DNA of 64,000 nt from Tragulus kanchil (Eukaryota; Chordata; Mammalia; Artiodactyla; Tragulidae), in NCBI GenBank assembly GCA_022376925.1, contig JAIOJX010000002.1:41997501-42061500 (forward strand). The letters are read 5' to 3'. The notes under the pieces are model-generated. The model had not been told where the DNA came from and did not search any database. It saw nothing but the letters and a program-made list of their open reading frames with translations. A program made the translations under genes and the position numbers. Positions 12,705 to 23,398 of the stretch are shown one piece after another. The stretch's first letter is position 1; every line of letters starts with the position of its first letter.

Positions 12705-13614
12705 AGTCACCCCTAAGTCTGCAACCTCAGAGCTTCCAGACACTCTCGAAACCAACAAATAACGGCTGAAGAGCCTGTCACAGGCTAGCCCTCCAGAGGG
12801 CCTTTGTTTCCCATGGACGTGAGTTGCAGAGTCAGATAGAAGGCCAGCCCCTGGAGGAGCCGCGAGGACACGGTGGGCTCGCCAACAGGCACTGTAACTG
12901 CAGTCGCAGCACAGTCGCTTGAGCCTTTGGAAATTGTCCTGAGGGCACACGCCAGTTGGAGGACATTCCCTCAGTGGAGTCGAGGAAACCTGAGGGAATA
13001 GAAACCTGTGTCTCAGTAAGAACAAGGAGCCCGGGCCCTGGAGCCCTGCCCCACTCCCTGCCAGCAGCTGCCGCTCTCGACTCCGCTCCGCTCCAGGGTG
13101 CGGACCGCTCCATCCAACACGTGGTCTCCCTCGCGGACGGCTGTCCACCACATACCTTGCCTCCAGGCTCCTGTCAAGGGACTCCACCCCAAGTGTGGGG
13201 GCCAGCAGCATCTCCCCAGCTCATCCCGAGGGCAGACACAGCATGCAGAGAGCCTCACCCAGCAGCACCAGCACCCGCTCTGGAGCAGAGGCATCAGAGC
13301 AGGCAAGGGGCACCGCCCGGAGGAACCCTGTCGGGCCAACTGGAGAGCAGGAGGACCTGATGCCGAGCGTGGAGGAAAAGGTATTTGGAAGAATAATGGC
13401 TGAAAACAGGTCACATTGAGTTGGAAAGCTTTGATCTCCACACTCAAGAAGCTCTATGAACTTCTAGTAGGATAAACCAAAGACAGCCATATCCAAGTTC
13501 GTCATAGTCCTCATGTTGAAAACTAAAGTCTTGACAGCAGAGGTGAAAAGCTGCCCATGTGACGAGGGACTTCCTGTTAGAAGCGGTAGAAGGCCAGAGA
13601 CAGTGGAACAATAC
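12705..13614. other. intronic sequence with a possible unproven exon
   Basis: A frame at 13170-13220 reads SRDSTPSVGASS, loosely like human SPIDR SRDSTRGQQGASS, which lies just before the segment at 23258. There is no matching donor in the right phase and the rest does not align. It is noted only as a place to test. Confidence 0.25.
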
Positions 13615-15472
13615 TCAGAATTCTGGACTAACTTACACCACACTTCCTCTTTGACCTTTAAATCCTGAGATTTAATTATTAGGATTGAACATTAATTGTC
13701 CTACTTGAGGCAGCTCAGCTCCTCATTTCTGTAAAATCCAAAGGCCACAGTTGTTAGTCTTCATTCTGAAGTATTACAGCTTTTCAGTTGTTTGATCCAG
13801 GCCTGATTATAAGCCACCTGATAATTAGAACCCTATTTGTGTGTGTGTAAACTTGTCTTTTTTCCAGTGAACCATGAGAGAGGAGTTTGTACTATATCAA
13901 TGTCTTATTGCCACAGCATATTAAGAAATGTCACACGTGTGGAAATGTTTCACTCATATATTTAAGATAGATAGGGCATTCTTCTGGTTTCCCCTGCCAA
14001 ATACCGCTCCTGAACAGACTAAAACCACAGTGCATGAGATGAGTGGTCAGGGGTTTCCTGGTGTTCTTGGGTATAAAATATATTGCAAAGAGAATTGAAC
14101 ACAGTAATAATTATGTGTGCTTTTGATATTTTTTTCTCCATAGGTTTGAAAAAGAAAATTTTAGAAAAATTATTGTTAGCAGCGTTTTGATGATGATTTT
14201 CAAGGAATACCTGTTAAAAGCTTTGAATATCAGTGTTTAGTAATACATGGTTTGAAGAATTTTAAATAGAAGGTTACGGCTTGCTCCCTGATACTTTCAC
14301 TTTTTATTTGCTGCTCTTTGAAAGGTTGACTACTGGTTATTAAGTATAATGTTTATAGTTTCTTGGTTCTTGCATCCCGCTCGGGCAGAGGCATCAGAGC
14401 AGGCAAGGGGCACCGCCCGGAGGAACCCTGTCGGGCCAACTTGAGAGCAGGAGGACCTGATGCCGAGCGTGGAGGAAAAGGTATTTGGAAGAATAATGGC
14501 TGAAAACAGGTCACATTGAGTTGGAAAGCTTTGATCTCCACACTCAAGAAGCTCTATGAACTTCTAGTAGGATAAACCAAAGACAGCCATATCCAAGTTC
14601 GTCATAGTCCTCATGTTGAAAACTAAAGTCTTGACAGCAGAGGTGAAAAGCTGCCCATGTGACGAGGGACTTCCTGTTAGAAGCGGTAGAAGGCCAGAGA
14701 CAGTGGAACAATACTCAGAATTCTGGACTAACTTACACCACACTTCCTCTTTGACCTTTAAATCCTGAGATTTAATTATTAGGATTGAACATTAATTGTC
14801 CTACTTGAGGCAGCTCAGCTCCTCATTTCTGTAAAATCCAAAGGCCACAGTTGTTAGTCTTCATTCTGAAGTATTACAGCTTTTCAGTTGTTTGATCCAG
14901 GCCTGATTATAAGCCACCTGATAATTAGAACCCTATTTGTGTGTGTGTAAACTTGTCTTTTTTCCAGTGAACCATGAGAGAGGAGTTTGTACTATATCAA
15001 TGTCTTATTGCCACAGCATATTAAGAAATGTCACACGTGTGGAAATGTTTCACTCATATATTTAAGATAGATAGGGCATTCTTCTGGTTTCCCCTGCCAA
15101 ATACCGCTCCTGAACAGACTAAAACCACAGTGCATGAGATGAGTGGTCAGGGGTTTCCTGGTGTTCTTGGGTATAAAATATATTGCAAAGAGAATTGAAC
15201 ACAGTAATAATTATGTGTGCTTTTGATATTTTTTTCTCCATAGGTTTGAAAAAGAAAATTTTAGAAAAATTATTGTTAGCAGCGTTTTGATGATGATTTT
15301 CAAGGAATACCTGTTAAAAGCTTTGAATATCAGTGTTTAGTAATACATGGTTTGAAGAATTTTAAATAGAAGGTTACGGCTTGCTCCCTGATACTTTCAC
15401 TTTTTATTTGCTGCTCTTTGAAAGGTTGACTACTGGTTATTAAGTATAATGTTTATAGTTTCTTGGTTCTTG
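13276..15472. repeat. tandem duplication 6 (spacing exactly 1,100 bp)
   Basis: Copy A is 13276-14372 and copy B about 14376-15472. They are indel-free relative to each other for more than 1,080 bp. A ends at ttcttggttcttg and runs into B at cccgctcgggcag, where A has cccgctctggagcag. Confidence 0.95.
13615..13699. repeat. 83-bp diverged local repeat, unit 1
   Basis: It runs from tcagaattctg to taattgt and resembles 15776-15859 at about 90% by eye. It contains AATCCT (13661-13666) and AGGATT (13681-13686) as inverted arms around a ttaattatt loop. Its assembly duplicate is at 14715-14799. The repeat relation to 15776 is not part of the 1.1-kb overlaps, because it is diverged and shares no flanks. 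Confidence 0.8.
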
Positions 15473-16228
15473 TAATTCTTATGCCTTTAGACTGTGCTTC
15501 CACGTGTGACTGTTACATCTAAGCTAGTTACAATTAGGTAAAATTTAAACTGCAGCTCCTCACCAACATGAGCGGTGTTTGAAGTCTCAGCAGCCGTGTA
15601 GCTGCCCCAGTAAGTGCGGGACCACCCACTGGCACAGTTCTTGAACCCACATGCTGCTGTGACCTCTGGCCTCTGCTTTTTTCACTAATCCCATTGTGTG
15701 TACATCTGGTTCACCTTTCTTGAAATATGATGGAGCTTTAGTTCCATTTGTAGCTGATTTCTTAGCCTGATAATTTCAGAATTCTGAAATAACTTGCACC
15801 ACACTTCCTTTTGACCTTTAAATCCTGAGATTTAATTATTAGGATTGAGCGTTAATTGTATATTTACAATTTAGTATATTTAGAAAGAGATTTATGTCAA
15901 ATATGTTCATATATTCATATTATCTTATTATTAGAGTTCTCTTATGTTGCTTTGCATGGTCTTGGGAAAGACCCGAGAACCTCCTGACTGCCAGTCCTCT
16001 GCGTGCTGAGTGAGGGAGTGAGCAGCCGAGCTGTCAGGCCGGCCTGAGGCTACGATGGAGCCCGTAGCTCGGGGCTCCGCCCCCGCCAGCTGCCGCCTGT
16101 ATGATATGCGTTTAACCCTCACATACTCCACAGAATTAATCTTTGTTATTTTGAGCTTCTAATTTGTAGAATGACGTGCGCATGCTATGCAGCGATAGAT
16201 AGATAATGGAATAACCTGTCATTGAAGA
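15473..16228. other. AT-rich intron with a GC-rich island
   Basis: A GC-rich stretch of about 150 bp (15955-16110) stands out from its AT-rich surroundings. It carries an open 66-codon frame on the minus strand. No function was recognised. It is repeated at 17062-17216. Confidence 0.4.
15776..15859. repeat. 83-bp diverged local repeat, unit 2
   Basis: It is the partner of 13615-13699, with changes such as gaaataacttgc for ggactaacttac and gagcgttaatt for gaacattaatt. The inverted arms AATCCT/AGGATT are kept. The assembly duplicate starts near 16880. Confidence 0.8.
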
Positions 16229-17966
16229 CAAGTGCAATGGAAGATGAGTGGTCAGGGGTTTCCTGGTGTTCTTGGGTATAAAATATATTGCAAAGAGAAT
16301 TGAACACAGTAATAATTATGTGTGCTTTTGATATTTTTTTCTCCATAGGTTTGAAAAAGAAAATTTTAGAAAAATTATTGTTAGCAGCGTTTTGATGATG
16401 ATTTTCAAGGAATACCTGTTAAAAGCTTTGAATATCAGTGTTTAGTAATACATGGTTTGAAGAATTTTAAATAGAAGGTTACGGCTTGCTCCCTGATACT
16501 TTCACTTTTTATTTGCTGCTCTTTGAAAGGTTGACTACTGGTTATTAAGTATAATGTTTATAGTTTCTTGGTTCTTGTAATTCTTATGCCTTTAGACTGT
16601 GCTTCCACGTGTGACTGTTACATCTAAGCTAGTTACAATTAGGTAAAATTTAAACTGCAGCTCCTCACCAACATGAGCGGTGTTTGAAGTCTCAGCAGCC
16701 GTGTAGCTGCCCCAGTAAGTGCGGGACCACCCACTGGCACAGTTCTTGAACCCACATGCTGCTGTGACCTCTGGCCTCTGCTTTTTTCACTAATCCCATT
16801 GTGTGTACATCTGGTTCACCTTTCTTGAAATATGATGGAGCTTTAGTTCCATTTGTAGCTGATTTCTTAGCCTGATAATTTCAGAATTCTGAAATAACTT
16901 GCACCACACTTCCTTTTTGACCTTTAAATCCTGAGATTTAATTATTAGGATTGAGCGTTAATTGTATATTTACAATTTAGTATATTTAGAAAGAGATTTA
17001 TGTCAAATATGTTCATATATTCATATTATCTTATTATTAGAGTTCTCTTATGTTGCTTTGCATGGTCTTGGGAAAGACCCGAGAACCTCCTGACTGCCAG
17101 TCCTCTGCGTGCTGAGTGAGGGAGTGAGCAGCCGAGCTGTCAGGCCGGCCTGAGGCTACGATGGAGCCCGTAGCTCGGGGCTCCGCCCCCGCCAGCTGCC
17201 GCCTGTATGATATGCGTTTAACCCTCACATACTCCACAGAATTAATCTTTGTTATTTTGAGCTTCTAATTTGTAGAATGACGTGCCCATTCTATGCAGCG
17301 ATAGATAGATAATTGAATAACCTGTCATTGAAGCAGACAAAAAAGTTAGTGAAGTTACACATAACTTGAAAAATACATTCAAGTTCCTTGACTTTACAGA
17401 TCACATACAAAACCCTCTTTAACACCGAGAACATGTGCATTCTTTTTGATTGATATTGTCTTAAAAATTGATTATGTGCTAGACCAGAAAGCAGATCTCT
17501 ACAAATATGAGAGAATCATTATCAGAGAGCATATTCTCTCATCTTAGTGCAATTAAGTTAGAGTTAATAGCAAATGTATGTGCATTTTCAGTCTGTATGG
17601 AAAGAGCTTTTAAATACTTCCAAATAATGCCTGAATCAAAGAAGAAATAGTGGAAACTTAAAAATACCTGATGAATAATAGTAAAAATACTATCAAATTT
17701 TATGTGATGTCATTAGTTTGATATTTAGAAGAAATGTTATAGTCTAAGCTCATCTTAGAAAGAAGGGAAGCTTAAAATTAAGTGAGGTAAGCCTCTTAAT
17801 ATAAGAAACAATTTAAAAATAATAGAATAAATACAAAGAAAATAGAAGGGAAGAAATTATAAACGTAAGAGTAGAAAGTAATGACATAAACAAAGAAATC
17901 GAATAATCAAAGCCAAGACTTGGTTCTTGGTAATGATTAATAATGATTCAGTTAAAAAACTCTTAG

Positions 17967-18176
17967 GGACTTCCCTGGCGGTTCAGTGGCTAAGATTCTG
18001 AGCTCCCAATGCAGGGGACCCGTGTTCCATCCCTGGTCAGGGAACTAGGTCCCACATGCCGCAACTAAGACCAGTGGAAATAATATATATATATATACAC
18101 ACACATATACACACATATACACACACTAAGACAGTTGTGTGTATATACATATACACAAAACTAAGACCAGTGCAAA

Positions 18177-18223
<47 letters not shown>

Positions 18224-18250
18224 CATATACACACACACACACATATATAT
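17967..18250 (+). mobile_element. CHR-type SINE with expanded TA/CA tail
   Basis: It starts gggacttccctggcgg and carries gtgttccatccctggtcagg. It has short flanking repeats (aaactctta at 17956 and 18251). After 18080 the tail is a compound (TA)n/(CA)n array in which actaagacca is repeated, so the array grew by local duplication. The assembly copy is at 19219-19502. Confidence 0.85.
18180..18250. repeat. (TA)n(CA)n microsatellite
   Basis: About 20 TA units are followed by CA units within the SINE tail. A shorter TA/CA array lies at 18081-18127. The copies are at 19333-19379 and 19433-19502. Confidence 0.95.
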
Positions 18251-19428
18251 AAACTCTTAAAGAGAAAAGAGAAGATATAAATAAACTGTACCCAAAAGGG
18301 AAGATTTGCGCATTGGTGGCTCCATGAAGAATTAGAGACGTGGTAAGAGAATATTGTTCCATCTTTCTCCTAATAAATTTGAAAATATAAGCTTGATGAA
18401 CAAATCCGTGGAAAAACATAACCTATCAAAATGTCTCAAGAAAGGATTAGAAAGTCCCAAAAGCTCAATTATTGTTCAAGGAATTGAGTTGAGAGTTAGT
18501 CTTCCCAGGTTAAAAATAGAAGCACAATAACCAAGTCACTTATTACTAAATCCTTTCAAACTGTCAAAAAATAGATGACTCAAGTCTTATACAGAATTTT
18601 CAGATGAAAAAGGAGTTCCTCTCCACTCATTATATGAAGCTGATGTAAAGAATCTTGATACCAAATGTAATATGAGAGATGAAGGTCTGCATCACTCATG
18701 GGTATAGATAACAACAACCTGAATACATAGCACTTAGAATCGTGGGTCTTTCTCTGGAGTGAAAAAAATTGTTTTCACACTTGGAAAACTGTAGTTGTCA
18801 TTTACCATGTTAGCAAAGGAGATGAAAACATACCATCTTTTCAATGAATGCAGAAAATGCATTTTATAAGCTCTAAGACCCAATCATGATTTTAAAATTT
18901 CTCAGCAAACTAGGAATCTTTCACCTGATGAAGGGTATCTACCTTCACTAAAGAAAAGCACATTGAGGATGTTTTCTTTAAAACCAAGAGCACAGTGAGT
19001 GAATTAGTTTTTTAAAAATTAATGAAAAAACAAAGTGAGGTAAGCCTCTTAATATAAGAAACAATTTAAAAATAATAGAATAAATACAAAGAAAATAGAA
19101 GGAAGAAATTATAAACGTAAGAGTAGAAAGTAATGACATAAACAAAGAAATCGAATAATCAAAGCCAAGACTTGGTTCTTGGTAATGATTAATAATGATT
19201 CAGTTAAAAAACTCTTAGGGACTTCCCTGGCGGTTCAGTGGCTAAGATTCTGAGCTCCCAATGCAGGGGACCCGTGTTCCATCCCTGGTCAGGGAACTAG
19301 GTCCCACATGCCGCAACTAAGACCAGTGGAAATAATATATATATATATACACACACATATACACACATATACACACACTAAGACAGTTGTGTGTATATAC
19401 ATATACACAAAACTAAGACCAGTGCAAA

Positions 19429-19475
<47 letters not shown>

Positions 19476-19844
19476 CATATACACACACACACACATATAT
19501 ATAAACTCTTAAAGAGAAAAGAGAAGATATAAATAAACTGTACCCAAAAGGGAAGATTTGCGCATTGGTGGCTCCATGAAGAATTAGAGACGTGGTAAGA
19601 GAATATTGTTCCATCTTTCTCCTAATAAATTTGAAAATATAAGCTTGATGAACAAATCCGTGGAAAAACATAACCTATCAAAATGTCTCAAGAAAGGATT
19701 AGAAAGTCCCAAAAGCTCAATTATTGTTCAAGGAATTGAGTTGAGAGTTAGTCTTCCCAGGTTAAAAATAGAAGCACAATAACCAAGTCACTTATTACTA
19801 AATCCTTTCAAACTGTCAAAAAATAGATGACTCAAGTCTTATAC

Positions 19845-22112
19845 AGAATTTTCAGATGAAAAAGGAGTTCCTCTCCACTCATTATATGAAGCTGATGTAA
19901 AGAATCTTGATACCAAATGTAATATGAGAGATGAAGGTCTGCATCACTCATGGGTATAGATAACAACAACCTGAATACATAGCACTTAGAATCGTGGGTC
20001 TTTCTCTGGAGTGAAAAAAATTGTTTTCACACTTGGAAAACTGTAGTTGTCATTTACCATGTTAGCAAAGGAGATGAAAACATACCATCTTTTCAATGAA
20101 TGCAGAAAATGCATTTTATAAGCTCTAAGACCCAATCATGATTTTAAAAATTTCTCAGCAAACTAGGAATCTTTCACCTGATGAAGGGTATCTACCTTCA
20201 CTAAAGAAAAGCACATTGAGGATGTTTTCTTTAAAACCAAGAGCACAGTGAGGATGCCCAGGGTCACGCCCTCTCTTCCCTGTGATGCCAGCAGAAGAGA
20301 GGATGCGTCAGGAGCATCGGGGCTGCGGGGTGGGCAGTTTCCATATGCACAGACGAGACAGGCATGTGAGCCTCACGTTGTAAATAGTAAACTCTACTAG
20401 GGTGGGTGGGTTATCGGAGCTGAGTGCACAGACCTCATCTGTACTTCCCATCCATCAGTCGTGAAGCAAAACTTCATCCAAAATGATCTGTGTAGTGAAG
20501 GATGTTCTAAAGTCTGGCCTGAGTGCCCTCCTTCCCAAGGCAGAACGATTCCTGGTCCCCTCACTGTACCTACCTGAGCTCCCTCCCCGCCCTCAGCCCT
20601 CCCTCCCTTGTGCTTCCTCCCTGCCAAGGCCTTTGTGTTCCCTGAATGTGATGTAATTTATGGGAAAGATCCCTTGATTCAGGAAAAGCGAGTTGATCAA
20701 GGGCCTTTTCTGTCCAGACCTGTCACACCAGCAGTGGCTTTAGGAGACAGCAGGTCACTGAGCAGGAAGCAGCATAGTGCTCGGGGCTCCTGTGTGCTGA
20801 TCAATCAGCCAGCTCCCACTGGGACTTTGTTGACCACCCAGTTCCTGTCCCCATGGGCCAGGGGGACAGAGCCACCTAGGGCTTGAGCCACCTGTGAGAG
20901 CAGAGCAAGGCCGGCGGGCATGTGTGGTGGGTGTGAACAAGGGGAGGAGCGTGTTTGTAACCCATCTCTAGGCAGAAGAATTTTCAGATGAAAAAGGAGT
21001 TCCTCTCCACTCATTATATGAAGCTGATGTAAAGAATCTTGATACCAAATGTAATATGAGAGATGAAGGTCTGCATCACTCATGGGTATAGATAACAACA
21101 ACCTGAATACATAGCACTTAGAATCGTGGGTCTTTCTCTGGAGTGAAAAAAATTGTTTTCACACTTGGAAAACTGTAGTTGTCATTTACCATGTTAGCAA
21201 AGGAGATGAAAACATACCATCTTTTCAATGAATGCAGAAAATGCATTTTATAAGCTCTAAGACCCAATCATGATTTTAAAAATTTCTCAGCAAACTAGGA
21301 ATCTTTCACCTGATGAAGGGTATCTACCTTCACTAAAGAAAAGCACATTGAGGATGTTTTCTTTAAAACCAAGAGCACAGTGAGGATGCCCAGGGTCACG
21401 CCCTCTCTTCCCTGTGATGCCAGCAGAAGAGAGGATGCGTCAGGAGCATCGGGGCTGCGGGGTGGGCAGTTTCCATATGCACAGACGAGACAGGCATGTG
21501 AGCCTCACGTTGTAAATAGTAAACTCTACTAGGGTGGGTGGGTTATCGGAGCTGAGTGCACAGACCTCATCTGTACTTCCCATCCATCAGTCGTGAAGCA
21601 AAACTTCATCCAAAATGATCTGTGTAGTGAAGGATGTTCTAAAGTCTGGCCTGAGTGCCCTCCTTCCCAAGGCAGAACGATTCCTGGTGCCCTCACTGTA
21701 CCTACCTGAGCTCCCTCCCTGCCCTCAGCCCTCCCACCCTTGTGCTTCCTCCCTGCCAAGGCCTTTGTGTTCCCTGAATGTGATGTAATTTATGGGAAAG
21801 ATCCCTTGATTCAGGAAAAGCGAGTTGATCAAGGGCCTTTTCTGTCCAGACCTGTCACACCAGCAGTGGCTTTAGGAGACAGCAGGTCACTGAGCAGGAA
21901 GCAGCATAGTGCTCGGGGCTCCTGTGTGCTGATCAATCAGCCAGCTCCCACTGGGACTTTGTTGACCACCCAGTTCCTGTCCCCATGGGCCAGGGGGACA
22001 GAGCCACCTAGGGCTTGAGCCACCTGTGAGAGCAGAGCAAGGCCGGCGGGCATGTGTGGTGGGTGTGAACAAGGGGAGGAGCGTGTTTGTAACCCATCTC
22101 TAGGCAGAAGAA
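19845..22112. repeat. tandem duplication 9 (spacing 1,132 bp)
   Basis: Copy A is 19845-20976 and copy B 20977-22112. It overlaps duplication 8, so the L1-derived stretch from agaattttcag to gcacagtgag occurs three times (18594, 19845 and 20977). Copies differ by a few substitutions near 20547/21687 and 20587/21719. Confidence 0.95.
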
Positions 22113-22294
22113 TCAATAGCAGCACCCTTCCTGGCTCATCCACAGCCCGGGAAACATCTGAGCGGGCTTAAGGCACAGGTACGAGCCAGGTCCCCTCATC
22201 TCCCTTCTCAACACGAGCAGGCAACACTTACCTCTAGTAGCACTGAAACATAAATACACACATCACCATACACAGAACAGAGATCTAGTGGGAA

Positions 22295-22485
22295 GGTCCT
22301 GTGTGCCGCCGGCTCAACCCAGTGCTCTGTGATGACCCAGCGGGGTGGAATGGGGTGGGGCGGGGAAGAAGTTTCTGGAAGGAGGAGATACGTGTATACT
22401 CACGGCTGGTTTACATTGTTATATGGCTGAAACAAACGCAGCATTGTAAAACAATTATTCTCCAATTGAAAAAGGATCTAGTCTT
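22295..22485 (+). mobile_element. 5'-truncated artiodactyl L1 3' end
   Basis: It contains gtgctctgtgatgaccc, a GGGG-rich stretch, atacgtgtatactcacggctgg, ttacattgttatatggctgaaac and ends caattattctccaattgaaaa. This is the usual order of the ruminant L1 3' UTR. Confidence 0.75.
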
Positions 22486-23257
22486 AAAAAGCAAATGTGT
22501 GGAGGTTTCTGTATGCCCCTTGACTCCATGAATGTTAGCAGAGAGCTGTGTGAAATGCATCAGGAGTCGGCAAGGCTGGGCAGGCGTTGACCTGAGAGCA
22601 TGGGGGTTGGTGTAGGATTCCCAGCCCTGCCCTCTCACAGCAGCAGGACGGAGCCTGGAACGTGGCCTTGCCTCAGCCTCCTGAGTTAGAGTCAGGCGGG
22701 AACCAGTTCAGGGCAGACGGAAGCGCTTCCCTCTAAGAGGTTCTGTGTGGTGCAGAGTGGTCAGGGGACAAAAGCCACATGAGGGTGTCACAAAGAGGTG
22801 TGTGCTGTCTTCATCCCTGCCTTCACACGGACACTGCTCCAAATGGGACAGTACCATGAGTGACCATGGTCGGTGCTGAGCATCCATACAAAACATAAGT
22901 GTTTCTGTTACGGCAGACAGGGGAAATGGGAAAAGAGGATACTCTGCTTCTCGGCAACGGTGAAACACTTGATTTGAAAGGTGGTCTCTTTGTGTGCTTA
23001 TAAAACACATTTGATTTAGGGAGTAGCTTTCTTCCTGAAGAGAATTCTGTCTCCTGTATATTGTGGATGTTGATCCACACATCTGCTTGTACAAATCTAA
23101 GAAGTACGTGTTTCAGTTCAATGTCATTCGTTTATCCTGATTCACCCTTTTAGGAAGGTGACTATACTTTCTGTTTCTATTGAGGGAGAAGGAGAGAAGG
23201 AGTCTGTACTGAATCAAAAACTGTTTCTAAAGAGCCAATGTGGGTCCTTTTTTGTAG
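22486..23257. other. intron before the first SPIDR exon
   Basis: Single-copy sequence ending in the polypyrimidine tract and acceptor of the exon at 23258. Nothing else was recognised. Confidence 0.5.
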
Positions 23258-23398
23258 AGTCTGCCTTCTTGTGCAAGATGCCCTTGGACTCTTCAGCGAG
23301 GTGCACTCGGAGGGCGACATCCTGCAGGACAGGCAGTTGGAGGGGAAGTGCTGCAGGCTGTCGGGAATGAAGGTCGTGCAGAAGGTCACCAGAGCAAG
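23258..23398 (+). CDS. SPIDR: SPIDR internal exon (phase 2 to phase 2)
   Basis: SPIDR is a nuclear scaffold that links BLM helicase and RAD51 in homologous recombination. This 141-bp exon follows a T-rich tract ending in tag and is followed by the donor gtgagg. Read from its second base it gives CLLVQDALGLF, then RQLEGKCC and GMKVVQKVTRA. These match the human segments CLLVQDACGMF, RQLEGKSC and GMKVLQKVTRG as I remember them. The first base completes an arginine codon (AG+A) and the last two bases start another (AG+G), which agrees with R at both places in human. The exon lies between two tandem duplications and is present once. The frame is open throughout, with no stop or frameshift. The middle of the exon (SEGDILQDR) is diverged from human. 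Identification is by recall of the human protein, not by a search. Confidence 0.9.

Larger units (their letters stand above)
15138..17333. repeat. tandem duplication 7 (spacing about 1,105 bp)
   Basis: Copy A is 15138-16228 and copy B 16243-17333. It overlaps duplication 6, so 335 bp starting at gatgagtggtc occur three times (14038, 15138 and 16243). A 14-bp filler lies before the join. Confidence 0.95.
17345..20250 (+). mobile_element. old L1 ORF2 remnant, interrupted and duplicated
   Basis: The A-rich + strand resembles mid-ORF2 of old L1, with stretches such as gaagaaattataaacgtaagag, aagccaagacttggttctt and ttctcagcaaactaggaat. No long frame is left. A SINE with microsatellite tail interrupts it at 17967 and duplication 8 repeats it. 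A third partial copy lies at 20977-21383. Confidence 0.7.
17780..20252. repeat. tandem duplication 8 (spacing about 1,253 bp)
   Basis: Copy A is 17780-18999 and copy B 19033-20252. A 33-bp AT-rich filler (19000-19032) sits at the join and matches neither flank by eye. Both copies carry the same SINE with its microsatellite tail. This is the longest spacing in the window. Confidence 0.95.

Noticed and set aside
12492..13211. Open frame of 239 codons on the minus strand
   Set aside because: It runs across the mini-retroposon and its poly(A) (as a phenylalanine run), has no domain resemblance and no splice or promoter support. The gene in this window is on the + strand.
13160..13382. Possible SPIDR exon (SRDSTPSVGASS, loosely like human SRDSTRGQQGASS)
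   Set aside because: Only about ten residues agree, the rest does not align, and the candidate donor (aaaag|gtattt) is in phase 0, while the exon at 23258 needs phase 2 upstream.
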